NCBI GenBank assembly: GCA_937934165.1
Contig: CALGZX010000080.1
Coordinates: 1-16,677, forward strand
Direction of reading: 5' to 3'
Origin: an uncultured Collinsella sp.
Lineage (GTDB): Bacteria > Actinomycetota > Coriobacteriia > Coriobacteriales > Coriobacteriaceae
Length of the DNA stretch: 16,677 bases
The notes beneath the pieces were generated by a model that made no database searches, was not told where the DNA came from, and worked only from the letters and a program-made list of their open reading frames with translations. Made by a program: the position numbers and the translations under genes. Below, in pieces: positions 6,919 to 14,329 of the stretch. The first letter of the stretch is position 1; each line of letters starts with the position of its first letter.

Positions 6919-8049
6919 ATGTCTGAGTTTGCTGCCGGTCCTGCCGGTCGTATCGAGCGTGTCCGTGCCCTGATGGCCGAGCGTGGCTACGATGCCATCG
7001 TGGTGCGCGACGAGGCCAACCTTCGTTGGCTTACGGGCGTGAAGGGCGTCTTCGACTACACCTTCGAGTTCCCGCACGCTGCGTTTATTACGGTCGACCA
7101 GTGCCTGTTCCACACCGACTCGCGCTACCTCAACAGCTTTGAGGAGAACACGCCCGCCGGCAGCCCCTGGGTCTACGACATGGACGAGGGTACCATCCCC
7201 GGCTGGGTCGCCGGCAAGATTGCGGCTAACAAGTGCCGTGTCTGTGCTGTCGAGGACGACATGCAGATCAACTTCTACCAGGGCATTCAGCGTGGTCTGG
7301 AGGATCGTTCCGTCGCCTGCATGTTGCCGCTGATGCATGACGACATCCGCAAGATGCGCGCCATCAAGGATGCCGAGGAGATCGAGCTCATGCGCCATGC
7401 ACAGTCGATCACTGACGCCGCCTTCCAGCACATGCTCGGCTTTATTAAGCCCGGTATGACTGAGAAGCAGGTTCGCAACGAGCTCGAGAACTTTATGTTC
7501 GCCAACGGCGCTGACAGCCTTGCTTTCGGCTCCATCGTGGCGAGCGGTCCCAACACCGCCAACCCGCATGCCGTGCCGAGCGACCGCGTGATCGAGAAGG
7601 GCGACTTTGTCCTCATGGACTACGGCGCGGGCTACTGCGATTACCGCTCCGACATGACACGCACTGTTGTGATGGGCGAGCCCACGCAGGAGCAATTCGA
7701 CCTGTATGCACTCGTGCGCCGCACGCACGAGGAGTGCGTCGCCGCCATCCATCCGGGCGTCGAGGGTAACGACATCTTCAAGCTCTCCAAGAAGATCATC
7801 GGCGATGCCGGCTATGGCGATTACTATAACCATGGCTTGGGCCACGGCGTTGGTATCGACATTCACGAGCTGCCCAACTTCAACCGCAGCAAGAACACCA
7901 TCGAGATCGGCTCGGTTGTCACCATGGAGCCCGGCGTCTACCTGCCCGGCGTGGGCGGCGTGCGTCTGGAGGACTACGGCGTGGTCACCGAGAACGGCTA
8001 CGAGCCCTTCACCAAGACCCCGCACGACCTGCACGTCATCGATTGCTAG
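6919..8049 (+). CDS. pepP: M24B metallopeptidase, Xaa-Pro aminopeptidase type
   Basis: A cytosolic 'pita-bread' aminopeptidase or dipeptidase expected to release the N-terminal residue from peptides with proline at position 2. Residues 1 to about 135 form the creatinase N-terminal domain (RIERVRALMAERGYDAIVV, then ANLRWLTG). Residues about 140-376 form the catalytic domain. All five metal ligands are present: Asp234 (MDYGAGY), Asp245 (SDMTRT), His309 in HGLGHGVGIDIHE, Glu337 (TMEPGVY) and Glu351 (RLEDYG); His316 matches the usual catalytic histidine. At 376 residues it fits the shorter YqhT/YpdF-like group. AGAAAGGA at 6905-6912 supports the ATG at 6919. It is a single-gene unit with its own leader and terminator. 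In many Gram-positive bacteria it precedes efp, as here. Aminopeptidase versus prolidase specificity cannot be separated by eye. Confidence 0.92.
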   Translation: MSEFAAGPAGRIERVRALMAERGYDAIVVRDEANLRWLTGVKGVFDYTFEFPHAAFITVDQCLFHTDSRYLNSFEENTPAGSPWVYDMDEGTIPGWVAGKIAANKCRVCAVEDDMQINFYQGIQRGLEDRSVACMLPLMHDDIRKMRAIKDAEEIELMRHAQSITDAAFQHMLGFIKPGMTEKQVRNELENFMFANGADSLAFGSIVASGPNTANPHAVPSDRVIEKGDFVLMDYGAGYCDYRSDMTRTVVMGEPTQEQFDLYALVRRTHEECVAAIHPGVEGNDIFKLSKKIIGDAGYGDYYNHGLGHGVGIDIHELPNFNRSKNTIEIGSVVTMEPGVYLPGVGGVRLEDYGVVTENGYEPFTKTPHDLHVIDC

Positions 8050-8071
8050 CCCATTTCGATAGATTTTTGGG

Positions 8072-8114
8072 GCGGGGCGTCCGGAGCAATTCGGACGCCC
8101 CGCGTTCTCTTTTT
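8072..8114 (+). terminator. Rho-independent terminator after the M24 peptidase gene
   Basis: A perfect 12-bp GC-rich stem (8072-8083 with 8092-8103) and an 8-nt loop are followed by a T-rich tail ending in five T residues (8104-8114). It lies 22 nt after the peptidase stop codon and separates it from the efp transcription unit. Confidence 0.92.
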
Positions 8115-8123
8115 ATGCGCTCG

Positions 8124-8151
8124 CTGCAGGCGCCGTCTGCAAGTGTATAAT
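8124..8151 (+). promoter_or_regulatory. Promoter of the efp-recN operon
   Basis: TATAAT at 8146-8151 is a perfect -10 hexamer. The -35 region (CTGCAG at 8124-8129, 16-bp spacing) is poor. The short inverted repeat TGCAG/CTGCA (8125-8129 and 8137-8141) overlaps the -35 region and the spacer. The position just after a strong terminator and 58 bp before the efp ATG supports a real promoter. The expected start is near 8158. Confidence 0.65.
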
Positions 8152-8208
8152 TTCGCTCGTATGTAATTTGGACGCTTGTGCGTTCTGCCCATAACAAGAA
8201 AGGTCGCT

Positions 8209-8772
8209 ATGCCTACCATTTCTACCGCCGACTTCAAGAACGGCCTCGGTCTCCGCATCAAGGACAAGGTCTACACCATCGTCGAGTTCCAGCATGTCAA
8301 GCCGGGCAAGGGCGGCGCGTTTGTGCGCTACAAGACCCGCGACATCAAGAGCGGCCGCGTCGTCGAGAACACCTGCAACGCCGGCACCAAGTTCGAGAGC
8401 GTCATGCTCACCACCCGCGAGTTCCAGTACCTCTACAACGATGGCGCCGACTACATCTTCATGGACAATGAGACCTATGAGCAGGTTCCCGTTCCCGAGG
8501 ACATGGTGGGTGAGAACTCCAAGTGGCTGCGCGAAAACGATATCTGCCAGCTGCTCTTCGCCGACGATGAGCTCATGGGCGTGACTCCGCCGATGTTCAT
8601 CGAGACCACCATCGTCCAGACCGACCCGGGCTTTAAGGGCGATACCGTCCAGGGTTCCACCAAGCCGGCCACGATTGATACCGGCGCTGTCATCCAGGTC
8701 CCCATGTACCTCAACGAGGGCGAGGTCATCAAGGTTGACACCCGCGACGGCAAGTTCGTCTCCCGCGTCTAG
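8209..8772 (+). CDS. efp: Translation elongation factor P
   Basis: Binds between the ribosomal P and E sites and rescues stalling at polyproline stretches. The 187-residue product has the normal three-barrel length. The N-terminal KOW-like domain carries the loop HVKPGKGGAFVR with Lys34, the position modified in E. coli-type EF-P; the modification used here, if any, cannot be told. The C-terminal OB domains carry TDPGFKGDTVQGSTKPATIDTG and end GEVIKVDTRDGKFVSRV, which are typical. The ATG at 8209 is used rather than the earlier in-frame start because AGAAAGG at 8197-8203 precedes it and the conserved N-terminus (MPTISTADFKNG) begins there. It is the first gene of the downstream operon; the next start follows 24 nt after its stop. 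Confidence 0.97.
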   Translation: MPTISTADFKNGLGLRIKDKVYTIVEFQHVKPGKGGAFVRYKTRDIKSGRVVENTCNAGTKFESVMLTTREFQYLYNDGADYIFMDNETYEQVPVPEDMVGENSKWLRENDICQLLFADDELMGVTPPMFIETTIVQTDPGFKGDTVQGSTKPATIDTGAVIQVPMYLNEGEVIKVDTRDGKFVSRV

Positions 8773-8796
8773 TAACCAACTCTTCTAGGAGGACTC

Positions 8797-9159
8797 ATGC
8801 CCCAGGAAATCAAGATTGACGGCATCGGCATTTCGCCCGATGTTCTGACCGCCATCGTTTCGCGCGCCGTGTCGGATGTCGAGGGCATCGCCTCCGTTGG
8901 CGTCAAGGACCTTGCCACCAACCTTGTCTCCATGATGCTCTCGTCCAAGGCCCCGGCTTCCGAGCCGGCGGTCGAGGCCGAGGTCATCGGCGACAAGCTC
9001 GCACTCACCGTGCGTGTCGTGGTGTTCTTTGGCTATCCGTTCAAGAAACTCGCCGAGGCCGTTCGCGCCGCCGTGGTCGCCGCCATCGATGCCCAGGTTG
9101 GCGTTGAGGTCGAGCGCGTTGACGTTTGCATCGACGGCCTCGTTTTCCCCAAGGAGTAA
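8797..9159 (+). CDS. Asp23/Gls24-family envelope stress response protein
   Basis: A 120-residue Asp23/Gls24 (DUF322) protein, similar to Bacillus YqhY, which also lies between efp-type genes and nusB. The family features are a short N-terminal strand (IDGIGISPDVLTAIVSRAV), the VEGIASVG motif, and an alternating hydrophobic core (LALTVRVVVFFGYPFKKLAEAVRAAV) ending VERVDVCIDGLVF. It has no signal peptide or membrane span. The cellular role is poorly defined: staphylococcal Asp23 coats the membrane through a partner, and YqhY affects fatty-acid synthesis in Bacillus. A strong AGGAGG at 8787-8792 is 4 nt before the ATG. nusB starts 3 nt after its stop. Confidence 0.9.
   Translation: MPQEIKIDGIGISPDVLTAIVSRAVSDVEGIASVGVKDLATNLVSMMLSSKAPASEPAVEAEVIGDKLALTVRVVVFFGYPFKKLAEAVRAAVVAAIDAQVGVEVERVDVCIDGLVFPKE
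9151..9156 (+). promoter_or_regulatory. Ribosome binding site deciding the nusB TTG start
   Basis: AAGGAG lies at the 3' end of the Asp23-like gene, 6 nt before the TTG at 9163. It is the reason for accepting an unusual start codon for nusB. Confidence 0.75.
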
Positions 9160-9162
9160 CCT

Positions 9163-9747
9163 TTGAGCCTTAAGGTTTATCGCGGGCGCACGCTTGCCCG
9201 CAGTCAGGCGCTTCAGCTTCTGTTCCAGGCCGAGGCCACGGACAGCCCGCTCGAGCGCGTCCTCGAGGGCGATTTCCTGATTTCGAAGGGTCCCCTCGAC
9301 CCCTATGCGCTGGAGCTGTGCCGCGGTGCCTATGAGCATATCGACCGCATCGACTGTGCTCTGCGCTCTGTTGCCAAGAACTGGGATCTTATGCGTATGC
9401 CCGGCGCCGACCGCAACCTGCTGCGTATCGCCGTTTACGAGATGCGTTTCCTCACCGACGAGGAGGTCTCGGACGCCATCGTGATCAACGAGGCTGTCGA
9501 GCTTGCCAAGGCCTATGGCACCGACCAGTCCGCGTCGTTCGTCAACGGCGTGCTGGGCAAGATCGCTCGCAGCGAGGAGCTGCCGGGCGAGGACCTGTAC
9601 CAGGAGCTGCTGGCCGAAGATCGCGCTCGCGAGGAGGCGCAGGCTGCCGAGGCTGCCGCCAAGGTTGCGGTTGCCCAAGCTGAGGCTGGCGTGCTGGCCG
9701 AGGATGCGGACGCCGCCGAGGCTGACATCGACTCCGTCGAGGAGTAG
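9163..9747 (+). CDS. nusB: Transcription antitermination factor NusB
   Basis: Binds boxA RNA with NusE (S10) to allow antitermination and proper rRNA synthesis. Conserved segments are ARSQALQLLFQAEA near the N-terminus, DRNLLRIAVYEM (83-94) and the C-terminal core DAIVINEAVELAKAYG...FVNGVLGKIAR (104-136). The start is TTG at 9163, supported by AAGGAG at 9151-9156 (inside the end of the preceding gene) with 6-nt spacing and by the family N-terminus; no ATG is nearby. The product is 194 residues, about 50 longer than typical, because of an Ala/Glu/Asp-rich tail from about residue 137 onward. xseB begins 3 nt after the stop. Confidence 0.94.
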   Translation: MSLKVYRGRTLARSQALQLLFQAEATDSPLERVLEGDFLISKGPLDPYALELCRGAYEHIDRIDCALRSVAKNWDLMRMPGADRNLLRIAVYEMRFLTDEEVSDAIVINEAVELAKAYGTDQSASFVNGVLGKIARSEELPGEDLYQELLAEDRAREEAQAAEAAAKVAVAQAEAGVLAEDADAAEADIDSVEE

Positions 9748-9749
9748 CC

Positions 9750-9989
9750 ATGCCAGAGGGTTCCGTCCGCAACTTCGACGAGATCTCGGACCGTCTGGAT
9801 CAGATCATCGCTACCGTTCGCTCCAAGGATACCTCCTTGGAGCGTTCGCTCGATTTGTTTGACGAAGCGATTGAGCTGGGCTCCCGCGCGGTCGATATGG
9901 TCGACAAGTTTGAGTTGACACCGCGTGAGGCCGACAAGCTCGAGCAGGAATACGATGAGGATGCGGCAAACGAATCCCAGGATAGCTAG
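9750..9989 (+). CDS. xseB: Exodeoxyribonuclease VII small subunit
   Basis: The 79-residue product matches XseB length and pattern: NFDEISDRLDQIIATVRSKDTSLERSLDLFDEAIELGSRAVDMV, a helical hairpin with the conserved L-x-x-I...SLE.SL.LF/YEEG-like core. With XseA it degrades single-stranded DNA to oligonucleotides. The C-terminal residues are acidic and probably unstructured. The ATG at 9750 has GAGGAG at 9739-9744 (end of nusB) 5 nt upstream. The catalytic large-subunit gene xseA, usually adjacent, is not in this window. Confidence 0.9.
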   Translation: MPEGSVRNFDEISDRLDQIIATVRSKDTSLERSLDLFDEAIELGSRAVDMVDKFELTPREADKLEQEYDEDAANESQDS

Positions 9990-10015
9990 GCCGCATCTCC
10001 GGATACGAATGGTTG

Positions 10016-10828
10016 ATGGCATTCATGAAACGCGTGCGTCTTGATGACGAACTGATTTCACAGGGCATCTGCGCCGATCGCGCGGATGCCCTTCGCACTC
10101 TTATGGCCGGCTTGGTCTCGAGTGGCGGCGAGCGCTTGACTTCGCCGGGCCTTAAGGTGACCCCGGGTCTGCCGTTGCACATGAAGGGGCGCATTCCATA
10201 TGTTGGCCGCGGCGGTCTTAAGCTCGAAGGCGCGCTTGATGCGTTTGGTATCAATCCGACGGGCCTTGCCTGTCTGGATGTGGGCTGCTCTACCGGCGGC
10301 TTTACCGATTGCCTGCTCAAGCGCGGAGCTGCGACCGTTGTCTCGGTGGACGTGGGTCGCGCCCAGTTCGATTGGTCGTTGCGTCAGGACGATCGCGTGA
10401 CGCTGCATGAGCGCACAAACGTGACGCAGCTGCCTGAGCTTGGCTATGCCGGCGCCATCGACCTGGCTGTGTGTGATGTCTCGTTTACCAGCATCGCGAA
10501 CATTATCGATGCGGTACTGGCGTGCCTGGCTCCTACGGGTGCATTCTGCACGCTCGTAAAGCCGCAGTTTGAGGCTCCGGCGGCGCTGGTGGGCGAGGGC
10601 GGCATTGTGACCGAACCCGCCGTGCGCCGCGATACACTCGTGGCGGCGGTTGAACTCTTTGCTGCCAAGGGCCTGTTCCCGGTCGATGTGTGCGTGTCAC
10701 CCATTCATGGTGCCAAGGGCAACGTTGAGTTTTTCGTGTACGGCACGAGATTTGAACCCGGCGACCGCTCGCAAGACGAGCTGCAATCCCAGGTATCGGT
10801 TTTGAGCGAGAAAGCTGCAACGCTATGA
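10016..10828 (+). CDS. tlyA: TlyA-family 16S/23S rRNA (cytidine-2'-O)-methyltransferase
   Basis: Expected to 2'-O-methylate cytidines of 16S and/or 23S rRNA; the older 'hemolysin' name is misleading. An N-terminal S4 RNA-binding domain (about residues 5-65) begins KRVRLDDELISQGICADRADA and leads to YVGRGGLKLEGAL. An FtsJ/RrmJ-like SAM-dependent domain follows with LDVGCSTGGFTDCLLKRGA (SAM loop), VSVDVG, LAVCDVSF and LVKPQFEA (catalytic Lys). The end PIHGAKGNVEFFVY is typical. The start is ambiguous: TTG 10013, ATG 10016 and ATG 10025 are in frame with only weak ribosome binding sites. The family N-terminus (M-K-x-x-R-L-D) slightly favours 10025. Length, 267-271 residues, matches Mycobacterium TlyA (268). 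The stop overlaps nadK by 4 nt (ATGA). Confidence 0.94.
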   Translation: MAFMKRVRLDDELISQGICADRADALRTLMAGLVSSGGERLTSPGLKVTPGLPLHMKGRIPYVGRGGLKLEGALDAFGINPTGLACLDVGCSTGGFTDCLLKRGAATVVSVDVGRAQFDWSLRQDDRVTLHERTNVTQLPELGYAGAIDLAVCDVSFTSIANIIDAVLACLAPTGAFCTLVKPQFEAPAALVGEGGIVTEPAVRRDTLVAAVELFAAKGLFPVDVCVSPIHGAKGNVEFFVYGTRFEPGDRSQDELQSQVSVLSEKAATL

Positions 10829-11685
10829 AGGTCTTTCTGGTTCCCAATTACTACAAGCAAGAGGCGGTCGAGAGCGGCCTGATGCTCGAGCTTTGGCTGA
10901 CGCGCCAGGGCTATGAAGTCGCATGGGCTGCCGACCAGCGATCGAAGATTCAAAGCACGCCTGATATTGATGGCTCCGATCTGGTCATTACGCTCGGCGG
11001 GGACGGTACGTTGCTGCGCGCTGCCCGCATCCTCAACCATCGCGAGATTCCTATCCTCGGTCTTTCCTATGGTCACCTGGGCTTTTTGACGGCTGCGAGT
11101 CCCGAGGAGCGCGACATTCTGCAGGTCGTGAGCGACGCCCTGTCCGGCGAGCTGCATGTGAGCCGTCGCGCTACCATCGCCGCGGATATCGTGTCCGTGC
11201 GCGAAGACGGTACGAAGGATGTCGTGCGCACCTTCGCCCTCAACGACATGGCGCTTACGCGCGGCCCCCTGTCCGATATGGTCGAGTTTGACATCACGGT
11301 GTCGGGCCACCATATCGATCGACTGCGTGGTGACGGCGTGGTCGTGTCCACGGCGACTGGTTCTACGGGTTACGCGCTCAGTGCCGGTGGCCCCATCGTG
11401 AGCCCCGACTATACGGGCATGGTCTGCGTACCCATTGCGCCGCACACCATTCAGGCCCGTGCCTTCTTGACTTCGCCGAGTGATGTCGTCGAAATCTTTA
11501 TGTCCGATGATCGCCCGAGCGTGCCGGCGATCGCCATCGATGGACAGTTTATTACCTGCGATGGCACGGTCGAGAGCGTGGCTGTGCGTCGCGGTCCCGG
11601 TGATGTGCTGCTGCTGGATTACGGCCCCGAGAGCTTCTATAACTCGGTGAGCCGTGTGTTCTACGGAGTGCGTCATGATCGATGA
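10825..11685 (+). CDS. nadK: NAD kinase
   Basis: Phosphorylates NAD to NADP in the cytosol. The 286-residue product has the ITLGGDGTLLRAAR motif (GGDG at 58-61), ILGLSYGHLGFLT, the NE-like segment as FALNDMAL with Asp in place of Glu, and the long conserved Gly-rich segment DGVVVSTATGSTGYALSAGG. IAPHTIQARAF and AIDGQ complete the family pattern. It overlaps tlyA (ATGA) and recN (11 nt), so the three are probably translationally coupled. tlyA-nadK-recN is a common order in Gram-positive bacteria, often with argR between nadK and recN; argR is absent here. Confidence 0.96.
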   Translation: MKVFLVPNYYKQEAVESGLMLELWLTRQGYEVAWAADQRSKIQSTPDIDGSDLVITLGGDGTLLRAARILNHREIPILGLSYGHLGFLTAASPEERDILQVVSDALSGELHVSRRATIAADIVSVREDGTKDVVRTFALNDMALTRGPLSDMVEFDITVSGHHIDRLRGDGVVVSTATGSTGYALSAGGPIVSPDYTGMVCVPIAPHTIQARAFLTSPSDVVEIFMSDDRPSVPAIAIDGQFITCDGTVESVAVRRGPGDVLLLDYGPESFYNSVSRVFYGVRHDR

Positions 11686-13303
11686 GCTGCAGGTTTCTAA
11701 CATTGCACTCATTCGCGAGGCGACGTTGGTGCCGAGTGCCGGCCTGACTGTCCTGACCGGCGAGACCGGTGCCGGCAAGACCGCGCTGCTCTCGGCCCTC
11801 AAACTTATTTTGGGCGAGCGCGCGGATTCCTCGACGGTGCGCGAGGGTGAGGCGCTGGCGAGCGTCGAGGCGCGACTCTTTGACGGGCCGCACGACACGG
11901 AGGGCTTCACGGTCCAGCGCAGCCTTTCTGCCGAGGGCCGCAGCCGCGTGAAGATTGACGGCCGCATCGCCAGTGTGCGCGAGCTTTCGGAGCGCGTCGG
12001 TGTGATGATGGATCTGTGCGGCCAGCACGAGCACCAGCGCTTACTCGATCCGGTGCATCACGTTGCGATGGTCGATGCGTGGGCGGGACGCTCTGCGCTC
12101 GAGGCGCTGGATGCGTACCGCGCCTGCTTTAAGGCATCGCGCGCTGCCGCCAAGGAGGTTCGACGTGTCGAAGAGGCCTCGCGTGCGCAGGGGAGCCGCG
12201 TCGAGGAGGCGCGCTTTGCCCTCGAGCGCATCGGCGAGGTCGACCCCAAGCCGGGCGAGTATGAGGAACTCGAGGAACTGCTGCCGCGCTCCGAACATGC
12301 CGAGGTTCTGGTTGCCACGGCTAACGATGCCCATGCATCGCTTGCCGCCGAGGGGGGAGCGCTCGATGCCGTGAACAGCGCCGTGGCAGAACTTTCCCGT
12401 ATGGCTACCGTCGATCGCAAACTGGGTGACATTGCCGATGCACTTTCGGATGCCTGTATCTCCCTTGAGGATTGCGCGAACGAGCTTCGTTCCTATCGCG
12501 ATGGCGTCGCCTTCGACCCGCGCGAGCTCGCACGCATGCGTGAGCGGTATTCCGACCTCAAGGGCCTGTTGCGTCAGTGGGGTCCCACCATGGACGATGT
12601 CTTTGCCATGCGCGATCGCTCGCAAGAGCTGCTGTCCCTGGTCGATGATGGCGATGAACAGATCAAAAAGGCGCGTGAAGCGCTTGGCGCGGCGGAGCGC
12701 GAACTGTTTGCTGCCGCCAAGGCGCTTAAGCGCGCTCGCAATACGGCGGCCCCGCGCTTCTGTCACGAGGTCGGCCGCCAGATGGCTCGCTTGGAGATGG
12801 GTGGCGCCGAGCTCGTCTGGGAGTCGCGCGATCTTCCCCGTGCCGAGTGGACGCCCGTTGGTCCTTCGAGCTACGAGCTGCTATACCGCAGCGGTGCCGG
12901 CTTGACGCCGCGTCCCCTGCGTCGAATTGCGTCGGGCGGCGAGCTCAGCCGCGTCATGCTGGCAAGTAAGGTTGTCCTCGGTAACGCGGACGGTGTCGAT
13001 ACACTGGTGTTTGACGAGGTCGATGCCGGTGTCGGTGGCTCCACGGCGCGTGCACTCGCGGGCGTGCTGGCAGATCTCGCCGCTACGCATCAGGTGATTG
13101 TCGTAACCCATTTGGCGCAGGTCGCCGTCATGGCTGACAAGCATTATGTCGTCAGCAAGGAACCGGGCGATCTTCCCCAGACGCATTTGGACGAGGTAAC
13201 CGGCGAAGCGCGTATCGCCGAGATCGCCCGCATGTTGAGCGGCGATCAGTCCGAGGCAAGCTTAGCGCATGCCAAGCAGATGCTCGAAGAAGCTCGAGGT
13301 TAG
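11675..13303 (+). CDS. recN: DNA repair protein RecN
   Basis: An SMC-like ATPase acting early in double-strand-break repair. The 542-residue product has Walker A GETGAGKTA at 29-37, a central Ala/Glu/Arg-rich coiled-coil region (about residues 150-360), an ABC signature IASGGELSRVM near residue 420 and Walker B LVFDEVDAGVGG at 444-455, followed by the VVTHLAQVAVMADKHY switch region. The ATG at 11675 has GGAG at 11665-11668, 6 nt upstream, inside nadK. It is the last gene of the efp-recN operon; an inverted repeat lies 18 nt after its stop. Nothing is missing from the family pattern. Confidence 0.96.
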   Translation: MIDELQVSNIALIREATLVPSAGLTVLTGETGAGKTALLSALKLILGERADSSTVREGEALASVEARLFDGPHDTEGFTVQRSLSAEGRSRVKIDGRIASVRELSERVGVMMDLCGQHEHQRLLDPVHHVAMVDAWAGRSALEALDAYRACFKASRAAAKEVRRVEEASRAQGSRVEEARFALERIGEVDPKPGEYEELEELLPRSEHAEVLVATANDAHASLAAEGGALDAVNSAVAELSRMATVDRKLGDIADALSDACISLEDCANELRSYRDGVAFDPRELARMRERYSDLKGLLRQWGPTMDDVFAMRDRSQELLSLVDDGDEQIKKAREALGAAERELFAAAKALKRARNTAAPRFCHEVGRQMARLEMGGAELVWESRDLPRAEWTPVGPSSYELLYRSGAGLTPRPLRRIASGGELSRVMLASKVVLGNADGVDTLVFDEVDAGVGGSTARALAGVLADLAATHQVIVVTHLAQVAVMADKHYVVSKEPGDLPQTHLDEVTGEARIAEIARMLSGDQSEASLAHAKQMLEEARG

Positions 13304-13321
13304 GTCGTATCAGCGGTGTTG

Positions 13322-13354
13322 GTGGGACAAAATAGACTGAAATTTTTGTCCCAC
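13322..13354. terminator. Inverted repeat between convergent recN and rpiR-type gene, possible bidirectional terminator
   Basis: Perfect 11-bp arms (13322-13332 and 13344-13354) flank an 11-nt loop. The stem is GTGGGACAAAA / TTTTGTCCCAC, so the A/T part faces the loop and no separate T-tract follows; this differs from the ordinary terminators in the window. The location between two converging stop codons (18 nt from recN, 8 nt from the regulator) fits transcription ending in both directions. It also resembles an intergenic repeat element. Confidence 0.55.
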
Positions 13355-13362
13355 TACGCGTT

Positions 13363-14220
13363 TTACTCAACGACCTTATCCGGCTGGATGAGCTCCTCGT
13401 AGTAGCTGATATGCTCACGCGCGTCTTCAATCTCGGGCAGCAGGAAGTTGTAGATGACTTCGATGATCATCGTGGCGCTGATCTTAGAGAACGCAAAGTC
13501 GCCCGTCGTCAGCAGCGCTTCGTGGTTGACGGTATTAAAGGTGTAGTCTGCCAGACGCGCGAGCGGGGATTTGCTGTCGCTGCTGATGACGACTACGGTT
13601 GCGCCGCAGTTGCGAGCCGCTTTTGCCATGCGATTCAGTCGGCGCGATTTGCCGGAGTTTGAGATAAGCACGATGACGTCACCCGGGCGTAACGTGAGCG
13701 CAAAGCCGATTGATGTCTCGCTAATGGTGCTCGCCATGCAGCGCAGGCCCAGCTGCGAAAACTTAAACGTCGCATCGAGCGCGACCGCGTTCGTATTGCC
13801 CACAGCCGCAAACTCAATAACCCCTGCATGCTTAAGGGCATGCACAACAGCCGCCAGCGTATCGTGGTCGATTCCGTCGATGGTCGCATTAAGCTCGCTC
13901 ACCTTGGCAGCCAGGATGTTCTTGAGGCTCTGCTCCATATTGTCGAGCGAGACCTCGTCGGTCAGGCCCTCGTTGCGCTGGCTTTCCAAATCCCTCGCCA
14001 ACGAAAACTGAAAGCTGCGGAAGCTGCCAAACCCAAGCTTGCGGCAGAAGCGCGAAACGGTCGCCTCGGACGTGGCAGCGGCGCGTGAGAGCTGAGCCGC
14101 CGTGAGGCGTGGAGCCTCGGACTGGTGCTCCAATATATAGTCGACAATGCGCTGCTCGGACTCGCTGTATCCCTGGTGGGTGCTAATGAGGGAAAGTGCG
14201 CTCTTGCTACTATCGGTCAT
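13363..14220 (-). CDS. RpiR/MurR-family transcriptional regulator (HTH + SIS domain)
   Basis: A 285-residue regulator. The N-terminal RpiR helix-turn-helix domain (about 1-80) includes the SESEQRIVDYIL pattern and LSRAAATSEATVSRFCRKLGF, the recognition helix region. A sugar isomerase (SIS) domain (about 120-250) with AAVGNTNAVALDATFKF, GDVIVLISNSGKSRR and ATVVVISSDSKSPLARLADY binds a phosphosugar in known relatives. The start is the ATG at 14220 because AGGAG (minus strand, 14227-14231) lies 6 nt upstream; a longer in-frame start at 14268 has no such support. It is divergent from the PTS permease, so regulation of that gene by a sugar-phosphate signal is the natural inference. The exact ligand is not readable. 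Confidence 0.93.
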   Translation of the reverse strand: MTDSSKSALSLISTHQGYSESEQRIVDYILEHQSEAPRLTAAQLSRAAATSEATVSRFCRKLGFGSFRSFQFSLARDLESQRNEGLTDEVSLDNMEQSLKNILAAKVSELNATIDGIDHDTLAAVVHALKHAGVIEFAAVGNTNAVALDATFKFSQLGLRCMASTISETSIGFALTLRPGDVIVLISNSGKSRRLNRMAKAARNCGATVVVISSDSKSPLARLADYTFNTVNHEALLTTGDFAFSKISATMIIEVIYNFLLPEIEDAREHISYYEELIQPDKVVE

Positions 14221-14226
14221 GGATGG

Positions 14227-14231
14227 CTCCT
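14227..14231 (-). promoter_or_regulatory. Ribosome binding site deciding the rpiR-type start
   Basis: AGGAG on the minus strand, 6 nt before the ATG at 14220. It argues against the longer in-frame start at 14268. Confidence 0.7.
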
Positions 14232-14268
14232 GGTTGGCATGAAAATCTAATTTGATTCGCAATGCCAT

Positions 14269-14274
14269 AGTATA
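14269..14274 (-). promoter_or_regulatory. Putative -10 box for the rpiR-type gene
   Basis: The minus strand reads TATACT here (5 of 6 consensus), 48 nt before the ATG at 14220, in an AT-rich stretch. No convincing -35 box is found at the usual distance. It lies in the divergent region shared with the PTS gene. Confidence 0.45.
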
Positions 14275-14301
14275 CGGGCATTTTCAATTACAAGATACAC
14301 C

Positions 14302-14329
14302 TTGCCGTTTCAAGTGTTGATGGTAAACT
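14302..14329 (+). promoter_or_regulatory. Putative promoter of the PTS permease gene
   Basis: TTGCCG (14302-14307) and TAAACT (14324-14329) are spaced 16 bp apart, with TG one base before the -10 box (extended -10). The predicted start near 14336 falls inside the palindrome at 14328-14356 and would give a leader of about 157 nt. A second candidate is TTCTCA (14388-14393) with TATCTT (14411-14416), 17 bp apart and also with an extended TG. Which is used cannot be decided by eye. Confidence 0.4.

Noticed and set aside
10013..10015. TTG start of tlyA
   Set aside because: It is in frame but directly followed by an ATG, with no better ribosome binding site. The family N-terminus begins at or just after the ATG codons at 10016 and 10025.
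13322..13354. Remnant terminal inverted repeats of an insertion sequence
   Set aside because: The arms enclose only 11 nt, no transposase fragment or target duplication is present, and the spot between convergent stop codons suits a terminator or short palindrome better.
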